A model generated the notes under the pieces. It ran no database searches. It worked only from the letters and a program-made list of their open reading frames with translations, and was not told the DNA's origin. Both the position numbers and the translations under genes were made by a program. From NCBI GenBank assembly GCA_964521425.1, contig CAZFRO010000015.1, positions 1 to 54,967 on the forward strand: a DNA stretch of 54,967 bases, written 5' to 3'. Origin of the DNA: Joyebacterum sp964521425. Its GTDB lineage: Bacteria; Joyebacterota; Joyebacteria; Joyebacterales; Joyebacteraceae. Below, piece after piece: positions 17,248-24,720 of the stretch (positions within the stretch are counted from its first letter, which is position 1; every line of letters starts with the position of its first letter).

Positions 17248-17979
17248 GTGGACCATCTTGATGCGATACGCGGGTTCATCCGTCAGGTACGAAGAGAGAT
17301 CACAGCTCGGACTGCCATCACGCCATGGATGAGATACATGGAGATCGAAATAGTGGAAGAGCTGTTGGTGCGGCTGCATCCACGGAGTTGCCTGGAGTGG
17401 GGTGCGGGTTTCAGCACGCTCTGCTTCCCCGAGTCGCTCGATCGCGAAGCAACGTGGCTCGCGGTGGAGCATGATCACGAGTGGGCGATCAAGGTAGACA
17501 CGATGAACGAGCGACCCAATGTCAGAATCCAGCACGTCGCGGCCAACCACGATCCCTGGAGCGACAAGCACGGCGACGGGGCCTACTCGGACCTGGCCGA
17601 CTACGTCGACTACCCGACTGCGTTTGCCCCTTTCGATTTCGTTCTGGTGGATGGCCGGGCGAGGGCCGACTGCCTGGAGAGAGCCCTGGAGCTAGCCGCA
17701 AAGACAGGTGTGGTCGTCCTTCACGATGCGCAGAGACCTTACTACCACGATGCACTGGCAGCGTACGAGCACCAGGCGTGGTTTCGCTTCTACGATGTTC
17801 GGGCAAGTGGGCACAAGGAACGTGCTCTCTGGATTGGAAGTACGGGCGTCCCGATTGAGAAGGTGCTCGACGTTCCGCGCCATCATCGGATATGGCGCCT
17901 CTATGGTGTCGTGAGCGCCCTCCGCATATGGCGTCTGTACGATGCCCTCCGAGCTCTGCTGAAGGGTCGAGCGAGGTAG
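17248..17979 (+). CDS. Class I SAM-dependent methyltransferase-like protein
   Basis: 243 residues from GTG 17248. The core fits a Rossmann methyltransferase: motif I L-E-W-G-A-G-F-S-T-L (about 49-58), an acidic end of strand 2 (L-A-V-E-H-D), F-D-F-V-L-V-D-G-R-A-R (about 130-140) as strand 4, and V-V-V-L-H-D-A-Q-R as strand 5. It resembles the Methyltransf_24 group, often linked to glycan or small-molecule methylation. The C-terminus carries a doubled motif, R-I-W-R-L-Y-G-V-V-S-A-L then R-I-W-R-L-Y-D-A-L-R-A-L, probably an amphipathic helix. Substrate unknown. Confidence 0.6.
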   Translation: MDHLDAIRGFIRQVRREITARTAITPWMRYMEIEIVEELLVRLHPRSCLEWGAGFSTLCFPESLDREATWLAVEHDHEWAIKVDTMNERPNVRIQHVAANHDPWSDKHGDGAYSDLADYVDYPTAFAPFDFVLVDGRARADCLERALELAAKTGVVVLHDAQRPYYHDALAAYEHQAWFRFYDVRASGHKERALWIGSTGVPIEKVLDVPRHHRIWRLYGVVSALRIWRLYDALRALLKGRAR

Positions 17980-18047
17980 TTCCTTGAAGCCGCTCAGGGC
18001 TGAGGACAGCGTGTGAGCGTGCTCCAGGTCACGGAGTCTCACTTCGC

Positions 18048-18845
18048 ATGGATTCAACATTCTGGTACAAGCTCGGCCTCAGTTTCATCGTGGGAAGCGC
18101 CTGGGTTACTCTGAGCACGGTCGTCGCTGAGAGGTACGGCAGCAGGCTCGGTGGCGTTATCGCCGGGTTTCCGTCTCCCGTTGCCGTCGCTCTTCTCTTC
18201 ATCGGTGTTACCCAAACACCGCTTGCCTCAGTCCAGGCGACCACGAGCATGCCGCTCGCGATGTCCTTGAACGGCGTCTTCATGATTGTCTACCTTCTCC
18301 TCGCGCGGCGCGGGCTTGCCATCGCGCTCGCGAGCGCGCTCGCCGTCTGGTTTCTCCAGGCGAGCATCATGCTGGCGCTCGACATTCAGCGCTTCTGGAT
18401 ATCAGTCGCCGGATGGGCCCTCATCGTCCCGGTCTGCTACCTGGTAGTCGAGAAGGTGATGACGATCCCCTCCCGTCGGGGAGTGATAGTGACGTACTCG
18501 CGCGCCCAAATCGCGTTCAGGGCTCTCTTCGGTGGGTCTCTCATCTCGTTCGCAGTACTCATGGGCAAGCTTGGCGGTCCCGTCTACGGTGGCATCTTCG
18601 CCATCTTCCCGATGATGTTCATCTCAACGCTCGTGATTACCTATCAAGCGGGAGGAGTCAACTTCTCCCGGGCGATGGGAAAGGCCATCATGGTGAGTGC
18701 AACGGTGAATGTCCCTCTCTACACGATGGCAGTGAGGTACACCTACGCATGGGCGGGACTGGCGTACGGAACGGCGATAGCTCTAGTTTTCGCTAGCGGT
18801 GTCGGGTACCTGACCTATAGATTCATGAGGGTGAGGCTATCGTGA
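18048..18845 (+). CDS. Integral membrane protein with two homologous halves
   Basis: 265 residues with about seven to eight hydrophobic helices. The two halves look alike: residues 11-55 (G-S-A-W-V-T-L-S-T ... R-L-G-G-V-I-A-G-F-P) and about 164-205 (G-S-L-I-S-F-A-V-L ... P-V-Y-G-G-I-F-A-I-F-P). Each half has a helix, then a G-G-x-x-A-x-F-P loop, then further helices. This suggests an internal duplication as in small transporter or DUF3147-type families. No catalytic motif is visible. It ends 40 bases before the AlkD-like gene. Function unknown. Confidence 0.5.
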   Translation: MDSTFWYKLGLSFIVGSAWVTLSTVVAERYGSRLGGVIAGFPSPVAVALLFIGVTQTPLASVQATTSMPLAMSLNGVFMIVYLLLARRGLAIALASALAVWFLQASIMLALDIQRFWISVAGWALIVPVCYLVVEKVMTIPSRRGVIVTYSRAQIAFRALFGGSLISFAVLMGKLGGPVYGGIFAIFPMMFISTLVITYQAGGVNFSRAMGKAIMVSATVNVPLYTMAVRYTYAWAGLAYGTAIALVFASGVGYLTYRFMRVRLS

Positions 18846-18885
18846 CGTCGACGTGGATGTGGGGAGAGAGAAACGGGCGCTGCCA

Positions 18886-19611
18886 ATGGATGTGAGAGCC
18901 GAGAAGCGCGCGCTGCTTGATGAGATTCAGAAGCACGTCGACGCGAGGTACCGGAAGGCGATGGGTAGCGTCGTCCCGACGGGCCTCAAGATCCTCGGTG
19001 TGCGAGTGCCCGTGCTCAGGAAGGCGGCCGCAGACTGGCACCGCGCACACAAGACGGCAGACCGTGATGATGTGATGAAGCTTGTCGAAGCGCTCTGGAA
19101 TGGGGAGTCGCGTGAGGAGCGCATGCTCGCCGTGTACATTCTCAGCCGCTACAAGCGCTTCATCCCTGATCTGACATGGAGGGACTTCGACCGCTGGCGG
19201 CGAAAGGTGGACAACTGGGAGATCGGCGACGGGCTGGCCATGTGGGTGCTGTCTCCCTGGGTTGCGGCGGACCAGCGGGCTCGTCTGGATCATCTTCGGA
19301 CTCTCATCGTGGACAGCGACATGTGGAGCCGCCGGCTCGCACTCGTGGCCACGGTCCCCCTGAACCGGAAAAGCGATGACCTCACGGCTTCCGACCTGAC
19401 CTTCGAACTCGTCGATGTAGTGAAGGCTGAGCGGGACGCCATGATGACCAAGGCCGTCTCCTGGGCACTTAGGGGGATGGCCAAGACGCATCCGGAGCGG
19501 GTCGCCGCCTACATTGCATCCGAGCGCGAGTTCCTGGCCCCTCATGTTGTGAAGGAAGTGACCTCGAAGCTTGATACGGGCCTCAAGAGCGGCAAGCCGG
19601 GAGTCGCATGA
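18886..19611 (+). CDS. DNA alkylation repair protein (AlkD-like HEAT-repeat glycosylase)
   Basis: 241 residues from ATG 18886. AlkD-type glycosylases excise bulky or positively charged alkylated bases with a curved HEAT-like repeat fold. The key segments line up: D-N-W-E-I-G-D (Trp111, Asp115) with the catalytic W-x3-D of AlkD; D-M-W-S-R-R-L-A-L with the DNA-contact Trp/Arg; and K-A-V-S-W-A-L-R-G-M-A-K with the C-terminal repeat. The frame extends to GTG 18853, which would add 11 residues nearly repeating the next 11 (VGREKRAL then VRAEKRAL), so the true start is unsure. Its stop overlaps the rsmE start by 4 bases. Confidence 0.8.
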   Translation: MDVRAEKRALLDEIQKHVDARYRKAMGSVVPTGLKILGVRVPVLRKAAADWHRAHKTADRDDVMKLVEALWNGESREERMLAVYILSRYKRFIPDLTWRDFDRWRRKVDNWEIGDGLAMWVLSPWVAADQRARLDHLRTLIVDSDMWSRRLALVATVPLNRKSDDLTASDLTFELVDVVKAERDAMMTKAVSWALRGMAKTHPERVAAYIASEREFLAPHVVKEVTSKLDTGLKSGKPGVA

Positions 19612-20405
19612 TGGAACTAAACAGCAACTCGATCTGGAGACTCACCACATTCCACGTCCCGGCGGGCAGCATTGGCGGGAGCGAGATCGTCATCGACGGG
19701 ACCGAGGGGCGCCACGCCGCCGTCGTGCTGCGTGTGCACACGGACGAGCAGATCCGCGTGATAGACGGCGAGGGTGTGGAAGCTCTTGCGGTGGTTGCCA
19801 AGTCGAGTGGGGGAGTGGTGAGGGCGAGCATCCGAGAGACACGGCAGTACTCGCGGTCGGACGGCAATGAACTCACAGTCGCGCAGGCGCTTCTCAAGGG
19901 GCGCGCCTTCGATGAGGTCGTTCGGCGATGCTCGGAGCTTGGTGTCGGACGCATCATCCCCTTGAGCACCGAGCGTTCGATCGGACGTGTCTCTTCCGAT
20001 GCGCTGGAATCGAGGCTCGAACGATGGCGCGGGATCGCCCAAGCCGCCGTCAAGCAGTCGCGTGGCATCTTCCTTCCGCTCATCGAGCCGCCGCACGAGA
20101 TCGCTCAGCTTGAGCCGACGATCCAGGAGGCAGGACTTGCGCTCGTCGCCTGGGAAGAGGAGAGCGCAGCTGGGCTTGGTGATGCCCTGAAGACGCGCGC
20201 GAGGTCTCCCCACAAGGCAGATGAACGCGGGCCGATCGTCCTGGTGGTGGGTCCCGAGGGTGGGCTATCCGGGAATGAGATCGAGATGCTGAAGGGCTTT
20301 GGGGCAGACCCCCTGAGTGTCGGTAGACGCGTCCTCAAGGCGGACTGGGCAGCAGCCGCCATCGCGGCCATGATATCCTCTGAGATCGGTGGCCTTCTGC
20401 CGTAG
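19608..20405 (+). CDS. rsmE: 16S rRNA (uracil-1498-N3)-methyltransferase
   Basis: 265 residues of the RsmE family, which methylates U1498 of 16S rRNA. The N-terminal PUA-like domain has G-R-H-A-A-V-V-L-R, then Q-A-L-L-K-G-R-A-F-D-E-V-V-R-R-C-S-E-L-G-V. The C-terminal SPOUT knot shows V-V-G-P-E-G-G-L-S and S-V-G-R-R-V-L-K-A-D-W-A-A-A-A-I. In the last motif most relatives have E-T where this has D-W, a small deviation at the cofactor site. It is translationally coupled to the AlkD-like gene (ATGATG overlap). Confidence 0.92.
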   Translation: MMELNSNSIWRLTTFHVPAGSIGGSEIVIDGTEGRHAAVVLRVHTDEQIRVIDGEGVEALAVVAKSSGGVVRASIRETRQYSRSDGNELTVAQALLKGRAFDEVVRRCSELGVGRIIPLSTERSIGRVSSDALESRLERWRGIAQAAVKQSRGIFLPLIEPPHEIAQLEPTIQEAGLALVAWEEESAAGLGDALKTRARSPHKADERGPIVLVVGPEGGLSGNEIEMLKGFGADPLSVGRRVLKADWAAAAIAAMISSEIGGLLP

Positions 20406-20456
20406 CGACCAGGGTACAGAGTACCTTCATACCAGCGGAAAACCGTCAGAAACAGG

Positions 20457-20485
20457 TTGACAGCTGGTTCGATAGCCAATACACT
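20457..20485 (+). promoter_or_regulatory. sigma70-type promoter of rpsU
   Basis: TTGACA (20457-20462), 17-base spacer, TACACT (20480-20485). Transcription would begin near 20492 and give a leader of about 120 bases before rpsU. Confidence 0.8.
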
Positions 20486-20520
20486 AAACGGTTCAAGCAT
20501 CCACGCCACCCCTGTGCGTT

Positions 20521-20578
20521 CGCATGAAACCATGCGGATACGTGTGGGGAGGTGTGACTTTTTGACCATGTCCACACC
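20521..20578 (+). promoter_or_regulatory. Structured leader of the rpsU mRNA
   Basis: A perfect 6-bp hairpin CGCATG-AAAC-CATGCG (20521-20536) is followed by a second element. In it, GTGTGG (20542-20547) or the overlapping-type GGTGTG (20551-20556) can pair with the same 3' strand CCACACC (20572-20578). The loop contains a T-run, CTTTTTG. Two mutually exclusive pairings upstream of a ribosomal-protein gene are typical of autoregulatory leaders. Not matched to a named family. Confidence 0.5.
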
Positions 20579-20611
20579 AACCTGAACGACCCTTGAGGGG
20601 GTGAACACTGA

Positions 20612-20815
20612 ATGCCGGGTGTCCGAGTCAAGGACGGTGAGTCGTTTGAGCGCGCACTGCGTCGCTTCAAGAAGCGGTGCGAGAAGGCCGGAGTCCTCTC
20701 CGATCTGCGCAAGCACTCACACTTCGAAAAGCCGAGCGAGCGTAAGAAGAGGAAGAAGAGCGCCGCGAAGCGGAAGCTGCGCAAGCTGAGGATCAAGCAG
20801 GACAAGCGCAGATAG
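20612..20815 (+). CDS. rpsU: 30S ribosomal protein bS21
   Basis: 67 residues, strongly basic. It begins MPGVRVKDGESFERALRRF and has K-A-G-V-L-S-D-L-R-K-H-S-H-F-E-K-P-S and a Lys/Arg-rich tail, as in bS21. It helps mRNA engagement on the 30S subunit. ATG 20612 follows a GAGGGGGTG ribosome site. It heads a transcript with its own promoter and leader and is followed after 26 bases by yqeY. rpsU near dnaG and rpoD is a classical arrangement, here interrupted by three genes. Confidence 0.95.
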   Translation: MPGVRVKDGESFERALRRFKKRCEKAGVLSDLRKHSHFEKPSERKKRKKSAAKRKLRKLRIKQDKRR

Positions 20816-20841
20816 CACAACCCTGGTTCCGGGGAGCGCTA

Positions 20842-21300
20842 ATGAGCATCCTGGAGCAACTGAAGAGCGACATGATCGCCGCGGCCAAAGCTCGCGAGAA
20901 GGAGCGTCTGGGCGCCATCAGGTTTGTTCGCTCTGAGATGAAGTATCGTGAGATCGAACTGGGCCGTCCTCTCAAGGATGAGGACGCTTTGGAAGTGCTC
21001 TCGAGGCTCTCGAAACGTCATCGTGAATCGATAGAGCAGTTCACGTCAGCCGAGCGTCTCGATCTTGTTGAGAACGAGAAGGTCGGACTTGACGTTGTGA
21101 CGGGGTATCTTCCGGAGGCGTTGACGGAGAGTGAACTCGCCGCCATCGTGACGGAGACCATCGCAGAGGTCGGAGCGACTGCTCCGGGCGAGATCGGTCT
21201 CGTTATGAAGGCGATAATGCCGAAGGTGAAGGGACGTGCGGACGGGAAGATCGTCAAGACCCTGGTGCAGGCCGGGCTCGCGCGTGCGACCGAGAACTGA
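20842..21300 (+). CDS. yqeY: GatB/YqeY domain protein
   Basis: 152 residues. The family is the stand-alone version of the tRNA-binding tail domain of GatB. Characteristic parts are the N-terminal helix M-S-I-L-E-Q-L-K-S-D-M-I-A-A-A-K-A-R-E, the L-L-R/S-R-L-S-K-R-H-R-E-S-I-E-Q-F segment, the Y-L-P-E-A-L-T-E-S-E-L hinge, and the C-terminal D-G-K-I-V-K-T-L-V-Q. Its role is unproven; a link to tRNA or translation is assumed from the domain. It follows rpsU as in many genomes. Confidence 0.9.
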   Translation: MSILEQLKSDMIAAAKAREKERLGAIRFVRSEMKYREIELGRPLKDEDALEVLSRLSKRHRESIEQFTSAERLDLVENEKVGLDVVTGYLPEALTESELAAIVTETIAEVGATAPGEIGLVMKAIMPKVKGRADGKIVKTLVQAGLARATEN

Positions 21301-21321
21301 TCCTGAAGGAGACACAGCCAG

Positions 21322-22284
21322 ATGAAGCTCGGGAAACTACACGAAGCCGCGATGAAGGTCGGGATCGCCAACGATCCCAGGGGTAGCGCCAGCGTTCGCG
21401 CACAGCTCAAGAGGGCCAAGAAGAAGTACGACGGCCTCAAGTCCGACGAGAAGAAGCGATTCGATCTTGAAAGCCTGACGAATCCGTACGCCGATTCAAG
21501 GATTCTCCATGGCAAGGACAGCCTTGAGATCAAGAGCATCATGGTCGGCATCGACATGGAGGTCGGCGAACTCCTGATCGCCGACAGGCTTCGCGAACGG
21601 GGCGAGAGTGTCGACCTCGTCTGGGCGCATCATCCCGAGGGCTCGGCGCTGGCTAACCTCAGCCGGGTCATGCCCATGCAGGCCGAGATCCTCACGCGCT
21701 ACGGCGTTCCAATCAACGTTGCAGAGGGAATACTACTGCCGCGCATAGGGCAGGTAGAGCGCGGCGTTCTGCCCACCAACCACATGCGGGCGGTGGATGC
21801 GGCGCGGATCCTGGATGTTCCCATGATCTGCTCGCATACGCCGGCTGATAACTGCGTAGCAACACATCTTCAGAAGCTCTTCGACAAGAAGAAGGTCGAG
21901 ACTGTCGGTGATGTACTCACTGTGCTTCGGGGCATACCCGAGTACGCCGACGCCGAAAAGGCGGGTGCCGGTCTCAGGATCTTCGTTGGCAGCAAGGAGC
22001 GCAGGACCGGCCGTGTTTTCGTCGACATGACAGGCGGCACAGGCGGATCCGAGAAGACGTTCGAGAAGCTGGCCAACACATCCGACATTGGCACGATAGT
22101 CGGCATGCACATCTCCGAGAAAAACCGGGAAGAAGCTAAGAAGAATCACATCAACGTCGTGATTGCAGGGCATATCGCCAGCGACACGCTTGGAATGAAT
22201 CTCCTCCTGGACGGCGTAGAGAAGACCGCCAGGACGAAGTTCAATGTGATCGATTGTTCCGGTTTCGGGCGACACAAGCGTTAG
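21322..22284 (+). CDS. NIF3-like dinuclear metal-centre protein
   Basis: 320 residues. Related to the NIF3/YbgI family, whose members bind two metals with His/Asp/Glu residues and have debated functions. Metal-ligand candidates are W-A-H-H-P-E-G-S (His103/104) and the late cluster M-H-I-S-E-K-N and V-I-A-G-H-I-A-S-D-T-L-G-M-N. A basic N-terminal helix region (K-K-K-Y-D-G-L-K) precedes the domain, as in the branch often named NGG1p-interacting factor NIF3. Between yqeY and mutS2, all in one direction. Confidence 0.8.
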   Translation: MKLGKLHEAAMKVGIANDPRGSASVRAQLKRAKKKYDGLKSDEKKRFDLESLTNPYADSRILHGKDSLEIKSIMVGIDMEVGELLIADRLRERGESVDLVWAHHPEGSALANLSRVMPMQAEILTRYGVPINVAEGILLPRIGQVERGVLPTNHMRAVDAARILDVPMICSHTPADNCVATHLQKLFDKKKVETVGDVLTVLRGIPEYADAEKAGAGLRIFVGSKERRTGRVFVDMTGGTGGSEKTFEKLANTSDIGTIVGMHISEKNREEAKKNHINVVIAGHIASDTLGMNLLLDGVEKTARTKFNVIDCSGFGRHKR

Positions 22285-22331
22285 CGCCTGAAGACCCCCG
22301 ATCCATATCTGCACCAAGAAGAAGCGAGTGA

Positions 22332-24704
22332 ATGAACACACACGCGCGCAATGTCCTTGAGTACGACAAGGTCGTCGAGATGCTTGTCGAGAGGACTTCC
22401 TTCGAGCCGGGCGCAGAGCTGGCAGCGGCTCTGACTCCCACGGTCGACGTCGAGTCGATCGAGCAGGCCCTTGATATCACAGGCGAGATCCGCTCGCTCA
22501 TGGACACGGGCGCCAGACTTCCGCTGGAGGGCGCGAGTGATGTCCGCCACGCAGTCGAACGGAGCGCGACGGATGGAGCCGTGCTCACGTGCGAGGAACT
22601 CGCGGATGTCCGGGCTACACTTCAGGCAATCCGGAGCCTGCGCGACTACGTCGACGGGCGGTCGGAGGTGTCACCCGCTCTCTGGTCGCTGGCTCAGGGG
22701 CTCAGTCCGAGCAAGGAGATAGAGGACGCCATCGAGCGGGCCGTGGACGAGTCGGCGATGGAGGTTCGCGATTCCGCGAGCAAGGAACTCGGGAAGATCC
22801 GCCGTGCCATCGAACGGACGCGGATCCGGCTGGACGAGAAGCTTCAGGAGATAGTCAAGAAGGAGATTGAGAGGGACACGATCCAGGAGGCCGCCGTTCA
22901 CATCCGGAACGGCCGTCTTGTGTTGCCTGTCAAGCGTGCAGCCAGATCGAAGCTCAAGGGCATCGTGCACGACCAGTCGTCGACCGGCGCCACCGTCTTC
23001 ATGGAGCCGATGGGCACCGTTCCGCTCAACAACGAGCTTGCCGAACTCGCCGCCGCTGAGAAGAAGGAGATCCACCGCATTCTCCGGGAGCTGACGGCTA
23101 TGGTGGGCCTCCAGTCCGGTGAGATCGCGCACTCCCTGAGGTTGCTCGCCGAGTTCGACTACTACAGGGCGACAGCGATTCTGTCGCTCGATCTGGATGC
23201 GGTGAGACCGAAGTTGAACCGCGAGGGGAGGATCCGGATTCTGGACGGACGACATCCGGTGCTTGCGGCCGTCTCCCGCATTAGCGGAGCCGACGTCATT
23301 CCGCTGAACCTCGAACTCGGTGACGCGGCATCGACGCTCGTCATCTCGGGGCCGAACGCCGGCGGGAAGACCGTGACCCTGAAGACCGTCGGTCTCCTGA
23401 CCATGATGGCGCAGTCCGGCCTCCATGTTCCCGCCGGAGCCGACACCGAGATCTCGGTCTTCAGAGATATCTACGCCGATATCGGCGACGAGCAATCGAT
23501 CGAGATGAGTCTCTCCACCTTCTCGTCTCACCTCAGGATCATCGACGAGATCCTCCGCGAGTCCGACGCTCGCACGCTTGTGCTCATCGACGAGTTGGGT
23601 TCCGGCACCGATCCGGACGAGGGAGCCAGTCTCGGTATCGCCATCCTCGAGGAGCTGACTGACCGGAGTGTTCACACGATCGCGACGACCCATCTCGGAA
23701 TCGTCAAGAACCACGTTCACGAGTATGAGGGCATGGCCAACGGCTCGATGGCGTTCGACCCTGAAACACTCGAACCGACATTTCGGTTCGTTCCCGAGAT
23801 CCCGGGGTCGAGCCACGCACTGTCTATCGCAGAGACCCTCGGGCTTCTTCCGAGTGTCCTCGAGCGGGCGCGCGAACTCCGTGACGGGGACGTGGCGAAG
23901 ATAGACGGGCTCCTGGCCGACCTTGTAGAGCGCGGCCGGCGTCTGGAGGATGCGCTCGGCGCCGCCGAGATAGAACGCGACAAGGCCAGGCTTCTCACGA
24001 CCGACTACGAGACGCGGCTGGCCGGTGTTCGCGACGAACGGAAGCAGATTCGTACGAAGGCGCTTGCTGAGGCTCGTGAAATCCTCAGTCGGGCGCAGAG
24101 CCTGGTCGAGGAGACCGTCAAGGAACTCAAGGAGAGCCAGGCGGCGCGCGAGAGCATCAAGGCGGCGCGGGAGAAGCTCCGTCGCGAGAGGGTTGTGGTG
24201 ATTGAGGAACTCGCTCAGGAGATCGAGCCACCCACCGATGATGGCGTGACGCCGGAGGGGCTTGAGATCGGCATGCGTGTCCGACTTGGCGGGCGCGTCG
24301 GCAAACTGCTGAGCCTTCCCGACGGCAAGGGCAAGGTCCGGGTCCGCGTGAAGAGCGCCACGCTCGAGGTTCAAGCCGACGAACTGAGAGAGGCGGGCGC
24401 ACCGGAGGTGAAGCGCACCGGTATTTCAAACGTCACGTTTGAGGCCCAGGGCGATGAAGAGCCCGCGACCGAGCTACATCTGAGAGGCATGACGACCGAT
24501 GACGTGGAGGGCTCCATCGACAAGTTCCTGAGCACCGCCGTGATGCAGGGGATCACCATGGTTCGCATCGTTCACGGCAAAGGCACGGGGGCCCTGAGAA
24601 CGCGGACGCAGGAGGTGCTGAAGGGCTCGCCGGCGGTCAAGTCGTTCAGGCTTGGCAAATGGGGCGAGGGAGATACGGGTGTGACCGTGGTGGAACTGAA
24701 GTAG
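22332..24704 (+). CDS. mutS2: Endonuclease/ATPase MutS2
   Basis: 790 residues. MutS2 acts on recombination intermediates and, in some bacteria, on collided ribosomes. The lever/core region is followed by the ATPase with Walker A G-P-N-A-G-G-K-T (340-347), the S-T-F-S-S-H-L signature and Walker B D-E-L-G-S-G-T-D-P-D-E-G. A long coiled coil (about 515-620) and a KOW-like strand region (G-M-R-V-R-L-G-G-R-V-G-K-L) come next. The C-terminal Smr nuclease domain (about 713-790) has E-L-H-L-R-G-M and H-G-K-G-T-G-A-L-R. No MutS mismatch-recognition domain, as expected for MutS2. Confidence 0.96.
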   Translation: MNTHARNVLEYDKVVEMLVERTSFEPGAELAAALTPTVDVESIEQALDITGEIRSLMDTGARLPLEGASDVRHAVERSATDGAVLTCEELADVRATLQAIRSLRDYVDGRSEVSPALWSLAQGLSPSKEIEDAIERAVDESAMEVRDSASKELGKIRRAIERTRIRLDEKLQEIVKKEIERDTIQEAAVHIRNGRLVLPVKRAARSKLKGIVHDQSSTGATVFMEPMGTVPLNNELAELAAAEKKEIHRILRELTAMVGLQSGEIAHSLRLLAEFDYYRATAILSLDLDAVRPKLNREGRIRILDGRHPVLAAVSRISGADVIPLNLELGDAASTLVISGPNAGGKTVTLKTVGLLTMMAQSGLHVPAGADTEISVFRDIYADIGDEQSIEMSLSTFSSHLRIIDEILRESDARTLVLIDELGSGTDPDEGASLGIAILEELTDRSVHTIATTHLGIVKNHVHEYEGMANGSMAFDPETLEPTFRFVPEIPGSSHALSIAETLGLLPSVLERARELRDGDVAKIDGLLADLVERGRRLEDALGAAEIERDKARLLTTDYETRLAGVRDERKQIRTKALAEAREILSRAQSLVEETVKELKESQAARESIKAAREKLRRERVVVIEELAQEIEPPTDDGVTPEGLEIGMRVRLGGRVGKLLSLPDGKGKVRVRVKSATLEVQADELREAGAPEVKRTGISNVTFEAQGDEEPATELHLRGMTTDDVEGSIDKFLSTAVMQGITMVRIVHGKGTGALRTRTQEVLKGSPAVKSFRLGKWGEGDTGVTVVELK

Positions 24705-24720
24705 AGGGAGCAGACAGTCA

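Noticed and set aside
22671..24374. 567-codon open frame on the minus strand across mutS2
   Set aside because: It lies wholly antisense to a gene with every MutS2 motif. It is open because of codon bias, has no family-like motif and no ribosome site.
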